From NCBI RefSeq assembly GCF_001426245.1, contig NZ_LMCM01000007.1:62001-126000 (forward strand): DNA of 64,000 nucleotides, in the 5' to 3' direction. The notes below the pieces were generated by a model, which worked only from the letters and a program-made list of their open reading frames with translations, did no database searches and was not told where the DNA came from. Origin of the DNA: Phycicoccus sp. Root101 (lineage in GTDB: Bacteria > Actinomycetota > Actinomycetes > Actinomycetales > Dermatophilaceae). This document shows, piece after piece, positions 19,301-29,177 of this stretch (the first letter of the stretch is position 1; every line of letters begins with the position of its first letter). Position numbers and translations under genes: made by a program.

Positions 19301-19307
19301 GGCGGGC

Positions 19308-20708
19308 ATGTCCACCGACACGGCGCAGAGCCGACCCACCGACCTGCCCCCGAGCCTGTTCACCCGAGCGCACCTCCCCTTCGCCATCGGGGCGGTGGCG
19401 CTCGTGACGCTCGGGGCGTTCGAGAACCGCGCGACGACGACGGTGCTGCCCACCGTCGCCCGCGACCTCGACGGGCTGTGGCTGTTCGGTGCGGCCAGCG
19501 CCGCACCGCTCGTGTCGTTCGTCCTCGCCACCGTTGTCGCCGGCGCCTGGGCCGACCACCGCGGGCCCGTCCGCCCCCTGCTGGCCGGGATGGCGGTCTT
19601 CGTCGCCTCCCAGGTCCTCATGGCCGTCGCCCCCGGTATGGCGCTGTTCACCGTGGGGCGGTTCGGCTCCGGCATCAGTGAGGCGTTCATGGACGTGTCG
19701 CTCACGGTCCTGCTCGCGCGGGCACTGCCAGAGGCCTTGCGGGCCAAGGTCTTCGCCGCGTTCGCAGCGGCCTGGGTGCTTCCCTCCCTGCTCGGGCCGC
19801 CGGTGGCCGGGCTCCTGGCGCAGACCTGGTCGTGGCGATCCGTCTTCGCCGTCGGCATCGCCCTCATGGTGCCGGCCGCCCTCCTGCTCCGACCGTCGAT
19901 GCGCGCCTCCACGGCGGCCACCGGTCCTGCCACGCCGTGGACGGGACAGGAGCACCGAGCCGTGCGGGCAGCGGCCCTCGCCGCGGTCGGGCTCGGCGCC
20001 CTGACCGCTGGGGGGTCCCTCTTCGGTGGCAGCAGCACCGCCCGAGTCCTCGGCCTCATCCTGGTGGCCACCGGACTCGCCTGCACCGTCCCGGCGGTGC
20101 GCGCCGTGCTGCCGGCCGGCACGCTGCGGCTCGTCCACGGCATACCGGCCCTCGTGGCGTTGCGTGGGCTCGTCGCCGCGGCGTTCGGGACCGCGGGGAG
20201 CCTGCTGCCCCTCATGCTCACGACCATCCACCACCTCGGGCCGGCCGCCGCGGGCGTGAGCCTCACGGTGACGGGGCTGTGCTGGGCGGCGGGTTCGCAG
20301 CTGCACGGGCTCGACGCGGTGCAGCGACGGGTGGGGGCCGTGCGGCGGCTGCAGGTCGGGTTCGCCCTCATCGCCGTCGGGATCGCCGGACCCGCCCTGA
20401 CCAGCCTCGGGCTGCTCCCGGTCGCACCCGGACTCGTGCTGTGGGGGGTCGCCGGGCTCGGCATGGGGATCGTGTCGCCGACGCTGTCGACCCAGCTGCT
20501 CCTTCTCGCACCCGTGTCCGACCAGGGCCGGATCACCGCTGCGTCGAGCCTGACCGCGTCGGTGGCCCAGGCCGTGGCGCTGGCCGGCGCCGGCGCGCTG
20601 ATCGCCTGGCAGGCCCCGGCACTGCCCGGGTGGCTCTTCGCCGCCGTGATGGTGGGCAGTGCAGCGCTCGGGGCCCTGGGGTGGGCCGCCGCCCGCCGAG
20701 CCGGGTAG
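19308..20708 (+). CDS. MFS transporter (drug/metabolite efflux type)
   Basis: A 466-residue membrane protein with about 12-14 hydrophobic segments starting at residue 21 (LPFAIGAVALVTLGAF). The MFS motif-A region is AGAWADHRGPVRPLLAG. ENRATTTVLPTVARDLDG resembles the DHA2/EmrB-like group. ATG 19308 is preferred because the predicted MerR-type promoter puts the transcription start there (leaderless); ATG 19299 lies inside the -10. Substrate unknown. Convergent with purD. Confidence 0.85.
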   Translation: MSTDTAQSRPTDLPPSLFTRAHLPFAIGAVALVTLGAFENRATTTVLPTVARDLDGLWLFGAASAAPLVSFVLATVVAGAWADHRGPVRPLLAGMAVFVASQVLMAVAPGMALFTVGRFGSGISEAFMDVSLTVLLARALPEALRAKVFAAFAAAWVLPSLLGPPVAGLLAQTWSWRSVFAVGIALMVPAALLLRPSMRASTAATGPATPWTGQEHRAVRAAALAAVGLGALTAGGSLFGGSSTARVLGLILVATGLACTVPAVRAVLPAGTLRLVHGIPALVALRGLVAAAFGTAGSLLPLMLTTIHHLGPAAAGVSLTVTGLCWAAGSQLHGLDAVQRRVGAVRRLQVGFALIAVGIAGPALTSLGLLPVAPGLVLWGVAGLGMGIVSPTLSTQLLLLAPVSDQGRITAASSLTASVAQAVALAGAGALIAWQAPALPGWLFAAVMVGSAALGALGWAAARRAG

Positions 20709-20734
20709 ACCGTGCCGCTCAGTCGGCGGGGTCG

Positions 20735-22018
20735 TCAGCCGACGTGGAGCTCGTCGCGCTCGGCCGCCAGGGCGATGTCGGTGCGATGGTGGGACCCGTC
20801 GAGCTCGATCGAGGCCACCCCCTCGTAGACCCGTTCCCGGGCCTGGCTGAGGCTCTCCCCGAGGGCCACGACCGACAGCACGCGGCCGCCCGCCGAGACC
20901 AGAGTGCCGTCGTCGGCGCGGCCGGTACCGGCGTGCAGGACGTAGACGGTCGGCACCTCGGTGGCGGCCTCGATCCCGGTCACGGGGTCACCCGTGCGCG
21001 GGGTGCCCGGGTAGTTGTGCGAGGCGACGACGACGGTCACCGCGTGCTGCGGCGACCAGTGCAGCGCGCCGACCTCGGCCAGCCGTCCGGTGGCCGCTGA
21101 CAGGAGCAGCCCACCCAGGGGGGTTTGCAGCCGCGCCAGCACCACCTGGGTCTCCGGGTCGCCGAACCGCGCGTTGAACTCGATCACCCGAGGACCACGG
21201 CTCGTCAGCGCCAGCCCGATGAACAGCACCCCGGAGAACGGCGTCCCGCGGCGGCGCATCTCGTCGACGGTCGGCTGGGCGACGCGGGTGACGAGCTCGT
21301 CGACCATCGAGGCCGGCGCCCAGTCGAGCGGGGAGTAGGCACCCATGCCGCCGGTGTTGGGGCCGCGGTCCTCGTCGAAGACCCGCTTGAAGTCCTGCGC
21401 CGGAGCCAACGGCACGACCGTCTCCCCGTCGCAGAGGACGAACAACGACACCTCCGGCCCGTCGAGGAACTCCTCGACGACCACCCGCCCGTCCTCCTTG
21501 GCGAGGCAGCCCCGGGCGTGCTCGAGGGCGGCGTCACGGTCGTCCGTGACGACGACGCCCTTGCCCGCGGCGAGGCCGTCGTCCTTGACCACGTATGGCG
21601 CGCCCATGGCGTCGAGCGCGTCGGCCACCTCGTCCTCGGTCGCGCACACGCGGGCGAGGGCCGTCGGCACCTCGGCGGCAGCCATGACCTCCTTCGCAAA
21701 GGCCTTGCTGCCCTCGAGGCGGGCGGCCTCGGCGGACGGGCCGAAGACGGGGAAGCCGGCCGCGCGCACCACGTCGGCCACTCCGGCGACGAGCGGGGCC
21801 TCCGGGCCGATGACCACGAGGCCGACCGAGTGCCGGCGCGCCAGCTCGACCACACCGTCGCCGTCGAGCAGGCCTGCGGGGAGCGGCTCGCACAGGGCCA
21901 CGGCGTCCATGCCGGGGTTGCCGGGAGCCACCACCACGGCGTCGACGTCCGGGTCCGCGCCGAGCGCCTTGACAATGGCGTGCTCACGAGCACCGGACCC
22001 GACGACGAGAACCTTCAC
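20735..22018 (-). CDS. purD: Phosphoribosylamine-glycine ligase (GAR synthetase)
   Basis: A 427-residue ATP-grasp ligase, second step of purine synthesis. The N-terminus VKVLVVGSGAREHAIV is diagnostic. MGAPYVVKDDGLAAGKGVVV and VVEEFLDGPEVSLF are ATP-grasp elements, and PNTGGMGAYSP and GVLFIGLALTSRGPRVIEFNARFGDPE complete the signature. The start is GTG 22018. A TACGCT -10-like element lies only four bases upstream, so the promoter assignment is uncertain. A large hairpin lies 34 bases upstream. Confidence 0.96.
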   Translation of the reverse strand: MKVLVVGSGAREHAIVKALGADPDVDAVVVAPGNPGMDAVALCEPLPAGLLDGDGVVELARRHSVGLVVIGPEAPLVAGVADVVRAAGFPVFGPSAEAARLEGSKAFAKEVMAAAEVPTALARVCATEDEVADALDAMGAPYVVKDDGLAAGKGVVVTDDRDAALEHARGCLAKEDGRVVVEEFLDGPEVSLFVLCDGETVVPLAPAQDFKRVFDEDRGPNTGGMGAYSPLDWAPASMVDELVTRVAQPTVDEMRRRGTPFSGVLFIGLALTSRGPRVIEFNARFGDPETQVVLARLQTPLGGLLLSAATGRLAEVGALHWSPQHAVTVVVASHNYPGTPRTGDPVTGIEAATEVPTVYVLHAGTGRADDGTLVSAGGRVLSVVALGESLSQARERVYEGVASIELDGSHHRTDIALAAERDELHVG

Positions 22019-22051
22019 GCGCCCAGCGTAGAGAACCGGGCGGGAGATGAG

Positions 22052-22103
22052 TGCGCGGCGTCCCGGGGAGGCAGGGGGGACATTCTCCCGGGGACGCCGC
22101 GCA
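22052..22103. repeat. Large hairpin in the purD 5' region
   Basis: Arms TGCGCGGCGTCCCGGGGAG (22052-22070) and CTCCCGGGGACGCCGCGCA (22085-22103) are nearly perfect 19-base complements with a 14-base loop. It lies between divergent purD and the LuxR-type regulator. It would form in either transcript, so it may be a leader structure for purD. Confidence 0.6.
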
Positions 22104-22174
22104 GCCGACGTGCGGTCGCCTGGCGGGGGAACCTGCGACCGGGCACGTGGGTCGACGAATCGACTCGGCCCAGA

Positions 22175-22203
22175 TTGGACCATGACGGGTCCGCACGTAA
22201 AGT
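22175..22203 (+). promoter_or_regulatory. Predicted housekeeping promoter of the LuxR-type regulator
   Basis: TTGGAC (22175-22180), 17-base spacer, TAAAGT (22198-22203). Transcription would start near 22210, leaving a leader of about 97 bases before GTG 22307. Confidence 0.55.
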
Positions 22204-22306
22204 CTCGACGTGGCGGACTTGCGCCATTGACGGGATCTCGCCAACACAGCACCATGGGTCGCGGCCACTCACCTCGGACCGAGGAGCAGAGCATGGGCAG
22301 GACCTC

Positions 22307-23305
22307 GTGAGCGACGCCGTCGCCGCCTTGGGACTCGGCAACCACGGTGACGGTGACGCCGTGGTGACGCGGGTCTACCTCGCGGCGCTGCAGCACCCGG
22401 AGCCGACCCGGTCCCTGCTCGTGGCGCAGGGGATGAAGGCGCCTCTCGTCGACCACTCGTTGGAGGTGCTGCAGGAGCGCGGCCTCGTCCGTCTGCAGCC
22501 CGGTGGTGTCATCGAGGTCATCCCGCCCGACATCTCCCTGCCGACGCTCGCACTCAGCTACGAACGACGGGCACGCGAGACACGGTCGGCGGCGCACGAG
22601 CTCGCGCAGGTCTTCTTCCAGGCCCGGGCCGCTACGACGACCCCCGACGCGGGCACCATACGCATCCTCGCCTCGCTGGACGAGATGGCTGCGGTGACCG
22701 CCGAGGCCGTTGCGGCAGGAACGGAGATCGTCCGCGTCTTCCGCGCGCCGTCGCCACGGACGGACGCCATCTTCGACAGCCCGATGCACAGCCACGAGGA
22801 GCCGAGCAGGGGCGCCGGCGGGATCGTCCTCGACATGGCCTCGGTGTACGACTCCCGCATCCTGGAGATCCCCGACGCTCTCACCATCCTCGAGGCCCGG
22901 GAGCGCGGCGGCGAACGCTTCCGCCTCACGACCAGCGTCCCGTTCTCCTGCGTGATCGTCGACGAGTCGGCCGCCATCGTGGACGTCAGCTCGTTCGACC
23001 CGACGGGGTTCGGGTCGGCGCTCGTGCGCGCGCGGGCGATGGTCCTGGCGCTGATCTCGCTGTTCGACCACCTGTGGACGCTCGGTTCGCCGTTGCAGCG
23101 TGCGGGGACGGGCAGCGCCGCCGAGCAACGCGACCAGCTCATCCTGTCGCTGCTCGCGGCCGGCGCGCCCGATGCGACGATCGCCCGCCAGACCGGCGTC
23201 TCCCAACGCACCGTGGAGCGGCGGGTGCGCGCGCTCATGGACCAGCTCGGCGCCGGGACCCGGTTCCAGGCCGGCGTCCAGGCAGGGAGGCGGGGCCTGA
23301 TCTGA
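22307..23305 (+). CDS. Transcriptional regulator with TrmB-like N-terminus and LuxR-type HTH
   Basis: A 332-residue regulator. An N-terminal winged-helix-like stretch (SLLVAQGMKAPLVDHSLEVL, about 35-60) is followed by a helical linker and a central domain resembling TrmB/phospholipase-D-like sensor regions. The C-terminal LuxR-type HTH is at about 275-330 (LAAGAPDATIARQTGVSQRT, VERRVRALMDQLGAGTRFQ). The start GTG 22307 has GGCAGGA upstream. A clear paralogue lies at 32802-33641. Ligand and targets unknown; the next gene downstream is the HelD-like helicase. Confidence 0.8.
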   Translation: MSDAVAALGLGNHGDGDAVVTRVYLAALQHPEPTRSLLVAQGMKAPLVDHSLEVLQERGLVRLQPGGVIEVIPPDISLPTLALSYERRARETRSAAHELAQVFFQARAATTTPDAGTIRILASLDEMAAVTAEAVAAGTEIVRVFRAPSPRTDAIFDSPMHSHEEPSRGAGGIVLDMASVYDSRILEIPDALTILEARERGGERFRLTTSVPFSCVIVDESAAIVDVSSFDPTGFGSALVRARAMVLALISLFDHLWTLGSPLQRAGTGSAAEQRDQLILSLLAAGAPDATIARQTGVSQRTVERRVRALMDQLGAGTRFQAGVQAGRRGLI

Positions 23306-23404
23306 GGCCCGGCGTGGGATGGCGCGAAGACACCCGGGGACGCGGGGCTAGACTCGTGCGTTCTCTGCGGGACGAGCAGGCCGTTCGACAAGAAAGTCAC
23401 CACC

Positions 23405-25639
23405 GTGACCGCTCCGGATCACCAGTCCTCCACCTCCAACAGGGCGACCACCGCCGAGGTGGCGCGCGAGATCGCCGTCGAGCAGGCGCACGTCGACGTC
23501 GTCTACGCCGAGCTCGCGAAGGCCAAGCTCCGGGCGGGCCTGGTCGAGACCGACGGGCTCGCGCGGGGGCGCACCGACCGCACGGGCGACGTCCGGGACG
23601 AGGAGCTGACCGGGCTGTTCGAGCGCGACGCCCTGGTGTTCAACGCCGCCCGACGCCGCTCGACCCTCGACACGCAGTTCGAGGGCCTGGTGTTCGGCCG
23701 GCTCGACCTCGACCACGCCCTGTCCAAGGAAGGCGCCGACAGCGACCGCGAGACCCGCTACATCGGCCGGCTCGGCGTCCGCGACGACGACTACGAGCCG
23801 CTGGTCGTCGACTGGCGCGCGCCGGCAGCGGCGGCCTTCTACCGCGCCACCCCCGTGGAGCCGATGGACGTCCTGCGCCGCCGGGTGCTGCGCTGCAAGG
23901 GCCCTGACGTCGTCGGCGTCGAAGACGACCTCATGGTGGCGGAGGCACCGGACGACCTCGTCGTGGTCGGCGACGGCGCCCTGCTCGCGGCGCTGACCCG
24001 CAGCCGCGGCGCCCAGATGCGCGACATCGTCGCCACGATCCAGCGCCACCAGGACGAGGCCATCCGCGCCTCCGCCCGCGGCATCACCGAGATCACCGGC
24101 GGACCCGGTACCGGGAAGACGGTCGTCGCCCTGCACCGGGCCGCCTACCTGCTCTACTCCGACCGGCGCCGCTTCGAGAACGGCGGGATCCTCGTCGTCG
24201 GGCCGTCGTCGGCCTACACCGCCTACATCGAGCGCGTCCTCCCCTCGCTCGGCGAGGAGTCGGTGACGCTGCGCTCCCTCGGCGACGTCGTGGACGGGGT
24301 CACCGCGGTGCGCCTCGACAGCCCCCAGGTCGCGGCGGTCAAGGGGTCCCTGCGCGTGCGACGCCTCCTGTCGAGGGCCGCCGCCGACAGCCCTCCCGGT
24401 GCGCCGACACAGTTCCGGGCGTTCGTGGGAGGCAACGCCGTCCGCATCGACACCCCTGCCCTCGACCGCATCCGCGCCCAGGTCCTGCGCAGCCACCAGC
24501 GCAACCTTTCCGCCAAGGCCGTCCGCGCGCAGCTGGCGGAGGCCGCCTGGAACAGCGTGCGCGAGGGCGACCGGGGCGAGTTCATGGACCACTTCGAGGA
24601 CCACCTCGAGGTGGACGCGTTCCTCGAGCGCTGGTGGCCCCAGGTCGACCCGCGCGAGGTCCTGCTCTGGCTCGCCGACCCCGAGCTGGCCACCCGCCAC
24701 GGGCGCGGTGTGCTGACCGCTTCCGAGTGCGAGGCGTTCGCAGCCTCCATGCGGGAGGCCCTGCGGACCGGGACCTGGTCCGTGGCCGACGCAGCCCTCG
24801 TCGACGACCTGGCCGCCCGCATGGGGTCGGTCCAGGAAGCCGCGGTCGAGGAGCGCGGCTTCTACGAGATCGAGGAGCTCGACGACGTCTCGCAGTTCGG
24901 CGTCGCGGAGGTGCGGGCCACCCGGCAGTCGGGAGCGGGCTCGGCCAACGCCTGGTCCCGGATCGCCGTCACCGACCCGCGCGAACGGCTGCTGCAGGGA
25001 CGGGTCGAGGGCCCCGGCGAGTACGCCCACGTCCTCGTCGACGAGGCGCAGGACCTCTCCCCCATGCAGTGGCGCATGCTCGGCCGCCGCGGCCGCTACT
25101 CGTCGTGGACCGTGGTCGGCGACGCCGCGCAGGCCTCGTGGCCCGACGCCGCCGAGTCGGGGCGCGCCCGGGAGGAGGCGTTCGGCACGCAGGCGCGACG
25201 GCTGTTCCACATGGACACCAACTACCGCAACGCCCGCGAGATCTTCGACTACGCGGCTGCGGTCGTGAAGGCGCAGGTCCCCGACGCCGACATCCCGCAG
25301 GCCGTCCGTGAGACCGGCGCGCACCCCCTCGACCTCACGGTCGGCGACGGCGACTGGGCGGCGGTGGCCACCGAGGCCGTCGAGGTGCTGCTCGGCGAGG
25401 TCGAGGGCTCGATCGCCGTGATCACCCCCGAACGCCACCACTCGGCGCTGGCCGCCGTCGGCGAGCTCGGCGACCGCGTGGTCGTCATCGACCCGATGTC
25501 CACCAAGGGCCTCGAGTACGACGCCACGGTCGTCGTCGACCCGGACGAGATCACGGCCGAGTCACCCGGTGGCGTGCGGGTCCTCTACGTCGCGCTGACC
25601 CGAGCAGCGCACCGCATGACCGTCCTGCGACCCGCCTGA
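23405..25639 (+). CDS. helD: HelD/HelR-type RNA polymerase-recycling ATPase (UvrD-like helicase fold)
   Basis: A 744-residue SF1-type ATPase. The N-terminal coiled coil (about 15-60), the early blocks RETRYIGRLGVRDDDYEPLV and VDWRAPAAAAFYRATP, and Walker A GGPGTGKTVVALHRAAYLLY (about residue 233) are typical of HelD. Walker B is HVLVDEAQDLSPMQWRML and motif VI is LYVALTRAAHRMTVL. Actinobacterial HelD/HelR displaces RNA polymerase from DNA and, in some species, rescues it from rifampicin. The start is GTG 23405. A -10-like TAGACT lies at 23349-23354. No rifampicin-associated element was recognised upstream. Confidence 0.88.
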   Translation: MTAPDHQSSTSNRATTAEVAREIAVEQAHVDVVYAELAKAKLRAGLVETDGLARGRTDRTGDVRDEELTGLFERDALVFNAARRRSTLDTQFEGLVFGRLDLDHALSKEGADSDRETRYIGRLGVRDDDYEPLVVDWRAPAAAAFYRATPVEPMDVLRRRVLRCKGPDVVGVEDDLMVAEAPDDLVVVGDGALLAALTRSRGAQMRDIVATIQRHQDEAIRASARGITEITGGPGTGKTVVALHRAAYLLYSDRRRFENGGILVVGPSSAYTAYIERVLPSLGEESVTLRSLGDVVDGVTAVRLDSPQVAAVKGSLRVRRLLSRAAADSPPGAPTQFRAFVGGNAVRIDTPALDRIRAQVLRSHQRNLSAKAVRAQLAEAAWNSVREGDRGEFMDHFEDHLEVDAFLERWWPQVDPREVLLWLADPELATRHGRGVLTASECEAFAASMREALRTGTWSVADAALVDDLAARMGSVQEAAVEERGFYEIEELDDVSQFGVAEVRATRQSGAGSANAWSRIAVTDPRERLLQGRVEGPGEYAHVLVDEAQDLSPMQWRMLGRRGRYSSWTVVGDAAQASWPDAAESGRAREEAFGTQARRLFHMDTNYRNAREIFDYAAAVVKAQVPDADIPQAVRETGAHPLDLTVGDGDWAAVATEAVEVLLGEVEGSIAVITPERHHSALAAVGELGDRVVVIDPMSTKGLEYDATVVVDPDEITAESPGGVRVLYVALTRAAHRMTVLRPA

Positions 25640-25657
25640 CAGGTCGAGCCCGCCTGC

Positions 25658-25693
25658 CCTGCAGCAACCTCTGCTAGCAGAGGTTGCTGCAGG
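25658..25693. terminator. Perfect 36-base palindrome between convergent helD and purA
   Basis: The 18-base arm CCTGCAGCAACCTCTGCT is followed directly by its exact complement (25676-25693). It lies 18 bases after the helicase stop and 64 bases beyond the purA stop, so it can serve as a bidirectional terminator. Confidence 0.75.
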
Positions 25694-25757
25694 AGGATCA
25701 CGCTGCTGCCTACGGCTCGGGCAGCAGCCTGTGCTGAGTGAGGCGCAGGGCCGAGGG

Positions 25758-27095
<1,338 letters not shown>

Positions 27096-27193
27096 TCATG
27101 CAGCGAGCCCCTCGCGTACAGCGCGGGGCCCGTACCGGTGAAGGCTACCGGTCCGTGGGGAGGCAGGGCACCGGCGACCACGCAGCCGTGGCG

Positions 27194-27226
27194 TCGGCCC
27201 CGCCGCGCCGGCTGCGGCGGGGCCGA
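27194..27226 (-). terminator. Hairpin at the end of the amidohydrolase/ADH operon
   Basis: Perfect 13-base arms TCGGCCCCGCCGC and GCGGCGGGGCCGA with a 7-base loop, ten bases past the ABM gene stop, separating this operon from purA. Confidence 0.65.
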
Positions 27227-27235
27227 TGGGCACCG

Positions 27236-27568
27236 TCAGGACCCGCGGGGCGAGATCTCCCCCATCGGACCGAAGCCGGTCACCTCGTCCGCGTCAACGT
27301 AGATGATCTGCGGCTGGGCAGAGACGATGTCCGGCATCTCGGCCATGAACCGCGCGACGTGCTCCTGGCCCATGTGCTCCCGGCCGGCGTCCGAGTCACG
27401 GAAACCCTCGATGCAGACGTACGTCTGCGGCTCCGTGAGGCTCCTGGAGAACTCGAAGAACACGCACCCGGGCTCCTCGTTGACGGCCTTGGCGTAGAAG
27501 GACGACAGCTCGCCCCACTCGTCGAGCTTGTCCTCGCGGATCGGGAACTTCACGGTGATGAGAATCAT
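27236..27568 (-). CDS. Antibiotic-biosynthesis-monooxygenase (ABM) domain protein, putative quinol monooxygenase
   Basis: A 110-residue dimeric ferredoxin-like-fold protein. ILITVKFPIREDKLDEW, NEEPGCVFFEFSRSLTEP and EHVARFMAEMP are the usual ABM pattern. Relatives oxidise quinols, degrade haem or act without cofactor; the role here is unknown. ATG 27568 has AAGGAG upstream. It is the last gene of a five-gene operon with a DUF1097 protein, an alcohol dehydrogenase, a DUF59 protein and an amidohydrolase. Confidence 0.82.
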   Translation of the reverse strand: MILITVKFPIREDKLDEWGELSSFYAKAVNEEPGCVFFEFSRSLTEPQTYVCIEGFRDSDAGREHMGQEHVARFMAEMPDIVSAQPQIIYVDADEVTGFGPMGEISPRGS

Positions 27569-27601
27569 CGGCTTCGCTCCTTGGGTAGGGGTTGGGCTGA
27601 C

Positions 27602-28099
27602 CTAGGCCGCGGCCTGGGCCGGGGCGACCGGGGGCTCGGTCGTCCGCGTCCGTCCGTCCACGGCCACCTGCAGCCGGGTACCGAGCACCCCGGACGCCCA
27701 GCCGAGCAGGGCACCCACCACGAGGGCGATCGCCGTGGGCCAGAAGGAGAAGGCCGTGCCGAAGTAGGCGGCGGCGCCGACGAACGCCCCGGGGATGAAC
27801 GAGAGCGTCGACCATCCGGCCTGCAGGCACATGAGGGCGGCCACGACGCCCACGGCGATGGCGAGGGCGCCGGGGAACGACGCCACACCGATGAACGCGG
27901 CGACCAGCCAGCCGTACGCCAGCCCGGACAGGTTTGCCGCGAGGCCGCGGGTGAAGCCCACGCGCCCCGTGCCGGCGGCGAAGTAGCAGGCCCAGGCGAG
28001 GAACCCGACCCAGGTCACGAGGTCGAGACTGACGCTGACCTGGGTCCAGACTGCTGCGAGGACGCCGATCGACACGGCGACGCCGAGGTAGTTCTTCAT
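27602..28099 (-). CDS. DUF1097 family membrane protein
   Basis: A 165-residue integral membrane protein with about five or six hydrophobic helices (YLGVAVSIGVLAAVWTQV, WVGFLAWACYFAAGTG, FIGVASFPGALAIAVGVVAA and others). The FLAWACYFAAG segment and length fit DUF1097, a family of uncharacterised inner-membrane proteins. A strong ribosome site AAAGGAG precedes ATG 28099. It lies 43 bases downstream of the alcohol dehydrogenase. It could carry a substrate or product of the operon, but nothing shows this directly. Confidence 0.78.
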   Translation of the reverse strand: MKNYLGVAVSIGVLAAVWTQVSVSLDLVTWVGFLAWACYFAAGTGRVGFTRGLAANLSGLAYGWLVAAFIGVASFPGALAIAVGVVAALMCLQAGWSTLSFIPGAFVGAAAYFGTAFSFWPTAIALVVGALLGWASGVLGTRLQVAVDGRTRTTEPPVAPAQAAA

Positions 28100-28142
28100 G
28101 ACGGACTCCTTTGTCCGAGTGGTGGGTGGGGCTCCGGCCGGG

Positions 28143-29177
28143 TCACGGCACGAGGATGGCGCGCCCGCGGACGTCGCCGTTGTCGAGGTCGGTGACCGCC
28201 TGCTGGAAGTCGTCGAGCGCGTACTTCTGGGTGTGCAGCGTGACCGCCCCGGTCGCCGCCAGGGCCATCAGGTCCTGGAGGTCGTTGTAGGACCCGACGA
28301 GGTTGCCGACGACGTTCTTCTCGGTGGAGACGAGATCGATGGTGGGGACGTCGACGTTCTCGCCGTAGCCGACGACGTGGTAGTCGCCGGCCTGTCGGGT
28401 CATGGCGATGCCCTCGGAGGTTGACCCGTTCTCCCCCACGAAGTCGACGACCACCTCGGCACCGAAGCCACCGGTCAGCCCGAGCACCGCGTCCACCTGG
28501 CCGCCGTCGGCGAGCACTCCCTCGTGAGCCCCGATCGTGGTCGCCAGGTCCAACGCCGCCTGGTTGCGGTCGACGACGACGAGACGGGCGGGCGAGAGGG
28601 CCCGGAGGACCTGGATGCCGATGTGCCCCAGACCTCCTGCGCCGATGACCACGCACGTGTCGCGCGGGGTCAGGCGGCGGGCCGCCTTGGCAGCGGCGTG
28701 GTATGCCGTGAGCCCGGCGTCCGCGAGCGCGGCCACGTCGGCGGGCTCGAGGGAGTCGTCGATGCGGACGACGGAACGGGCGGACGTGAGCAGGTACTCG
28801 GCATACCCCCCGTTGGTGCTGATGCCGGGGAAGGCGTTGTTCTCGCAGTGGACGTCGTCGCCGGAGCGGCAGGCGCGGCAGAGGCCGCAGGTGATGAGGG
28901 GATGGAGGATGACCTTGTCGCCCTCCTTGACGTTCGTCACGGCCGAGCCCACCGCGTGCACCCACCCCGCGTTCTCGTGGCCGATCGTGTAGGGCAGGGT
29001 CACCTGGGACTTCTCGGCCCACTGACCCTCGAGGATGTGCAGGTCGGTGCGACACACTCCGGCGCCGCCGATCCGGACGACGACGTCCCACGGACCCTGC
29101 GCCTCGGGCACGGGGACCTCGGTCATCTCGAGCTTCTCGTGGTAAGCGACGACCTGGACGGCTCGCATGGTGCTCAT
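28143..29177 (-). CDS. NAD-dependent zinc alcohol dehydrogenase
   Basis: A 344-residue zinc alcohol dehydrogenase. Catalytic ligands are Cys42 (AGVCRTDLHILEGQW) and His67-Glu68 (GHENAGW). The full structural zinc site is CGLCRACRSGDDVHC, and the NAD fold is CVVIGAGGLGHIGIQVLRAL with a downstream acidic residue (VVVD). The sequence is of the class encoded beside soluble di-iron propane/ketone monooxygenases. Its ATG overlaps the DUF59 gene stop (ATGA). A likely role is oxidation of a small secondary or primary alcohol, inferred from family and context. Confidence 0.87.
   Translation of the reverse strand: MSTMRAVQVVAYHEKLEMTEVPVPEAQGPWDVVVRIGGAGVCRTDLHILEGQWAEKSQVTLPYTIGHENAGWVHAVGSAVTNVKEGDKVILHPLITCGLCRACRSGDDVHCENNAFPGISTNGGYAEYLLTSARSVVRIDDSLEPADVAALADAGLTAYHAAAKAARRLTPRDTCVVIGAGGLGHIGIQVLRALSPARLVVVDRNQAALDLATTIGAHEGVLADGGQVDAVLGLTGGFGAEVVVDFVGENGSTSEGIAMTRQAGDYHVVGYGENVDVPTIDLVSTEKNVVGNLVGSYNDLQDLMALAATGAVTLHTQKYALDDFQQAVTDLDNGDVRGRAILVP

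Noticed and set aside
23306-23404. Rifampicin-associated element before the HelD/HelR gene
   Set aside because: The region was read for the known 19-base dyad and nothing convincing was found.
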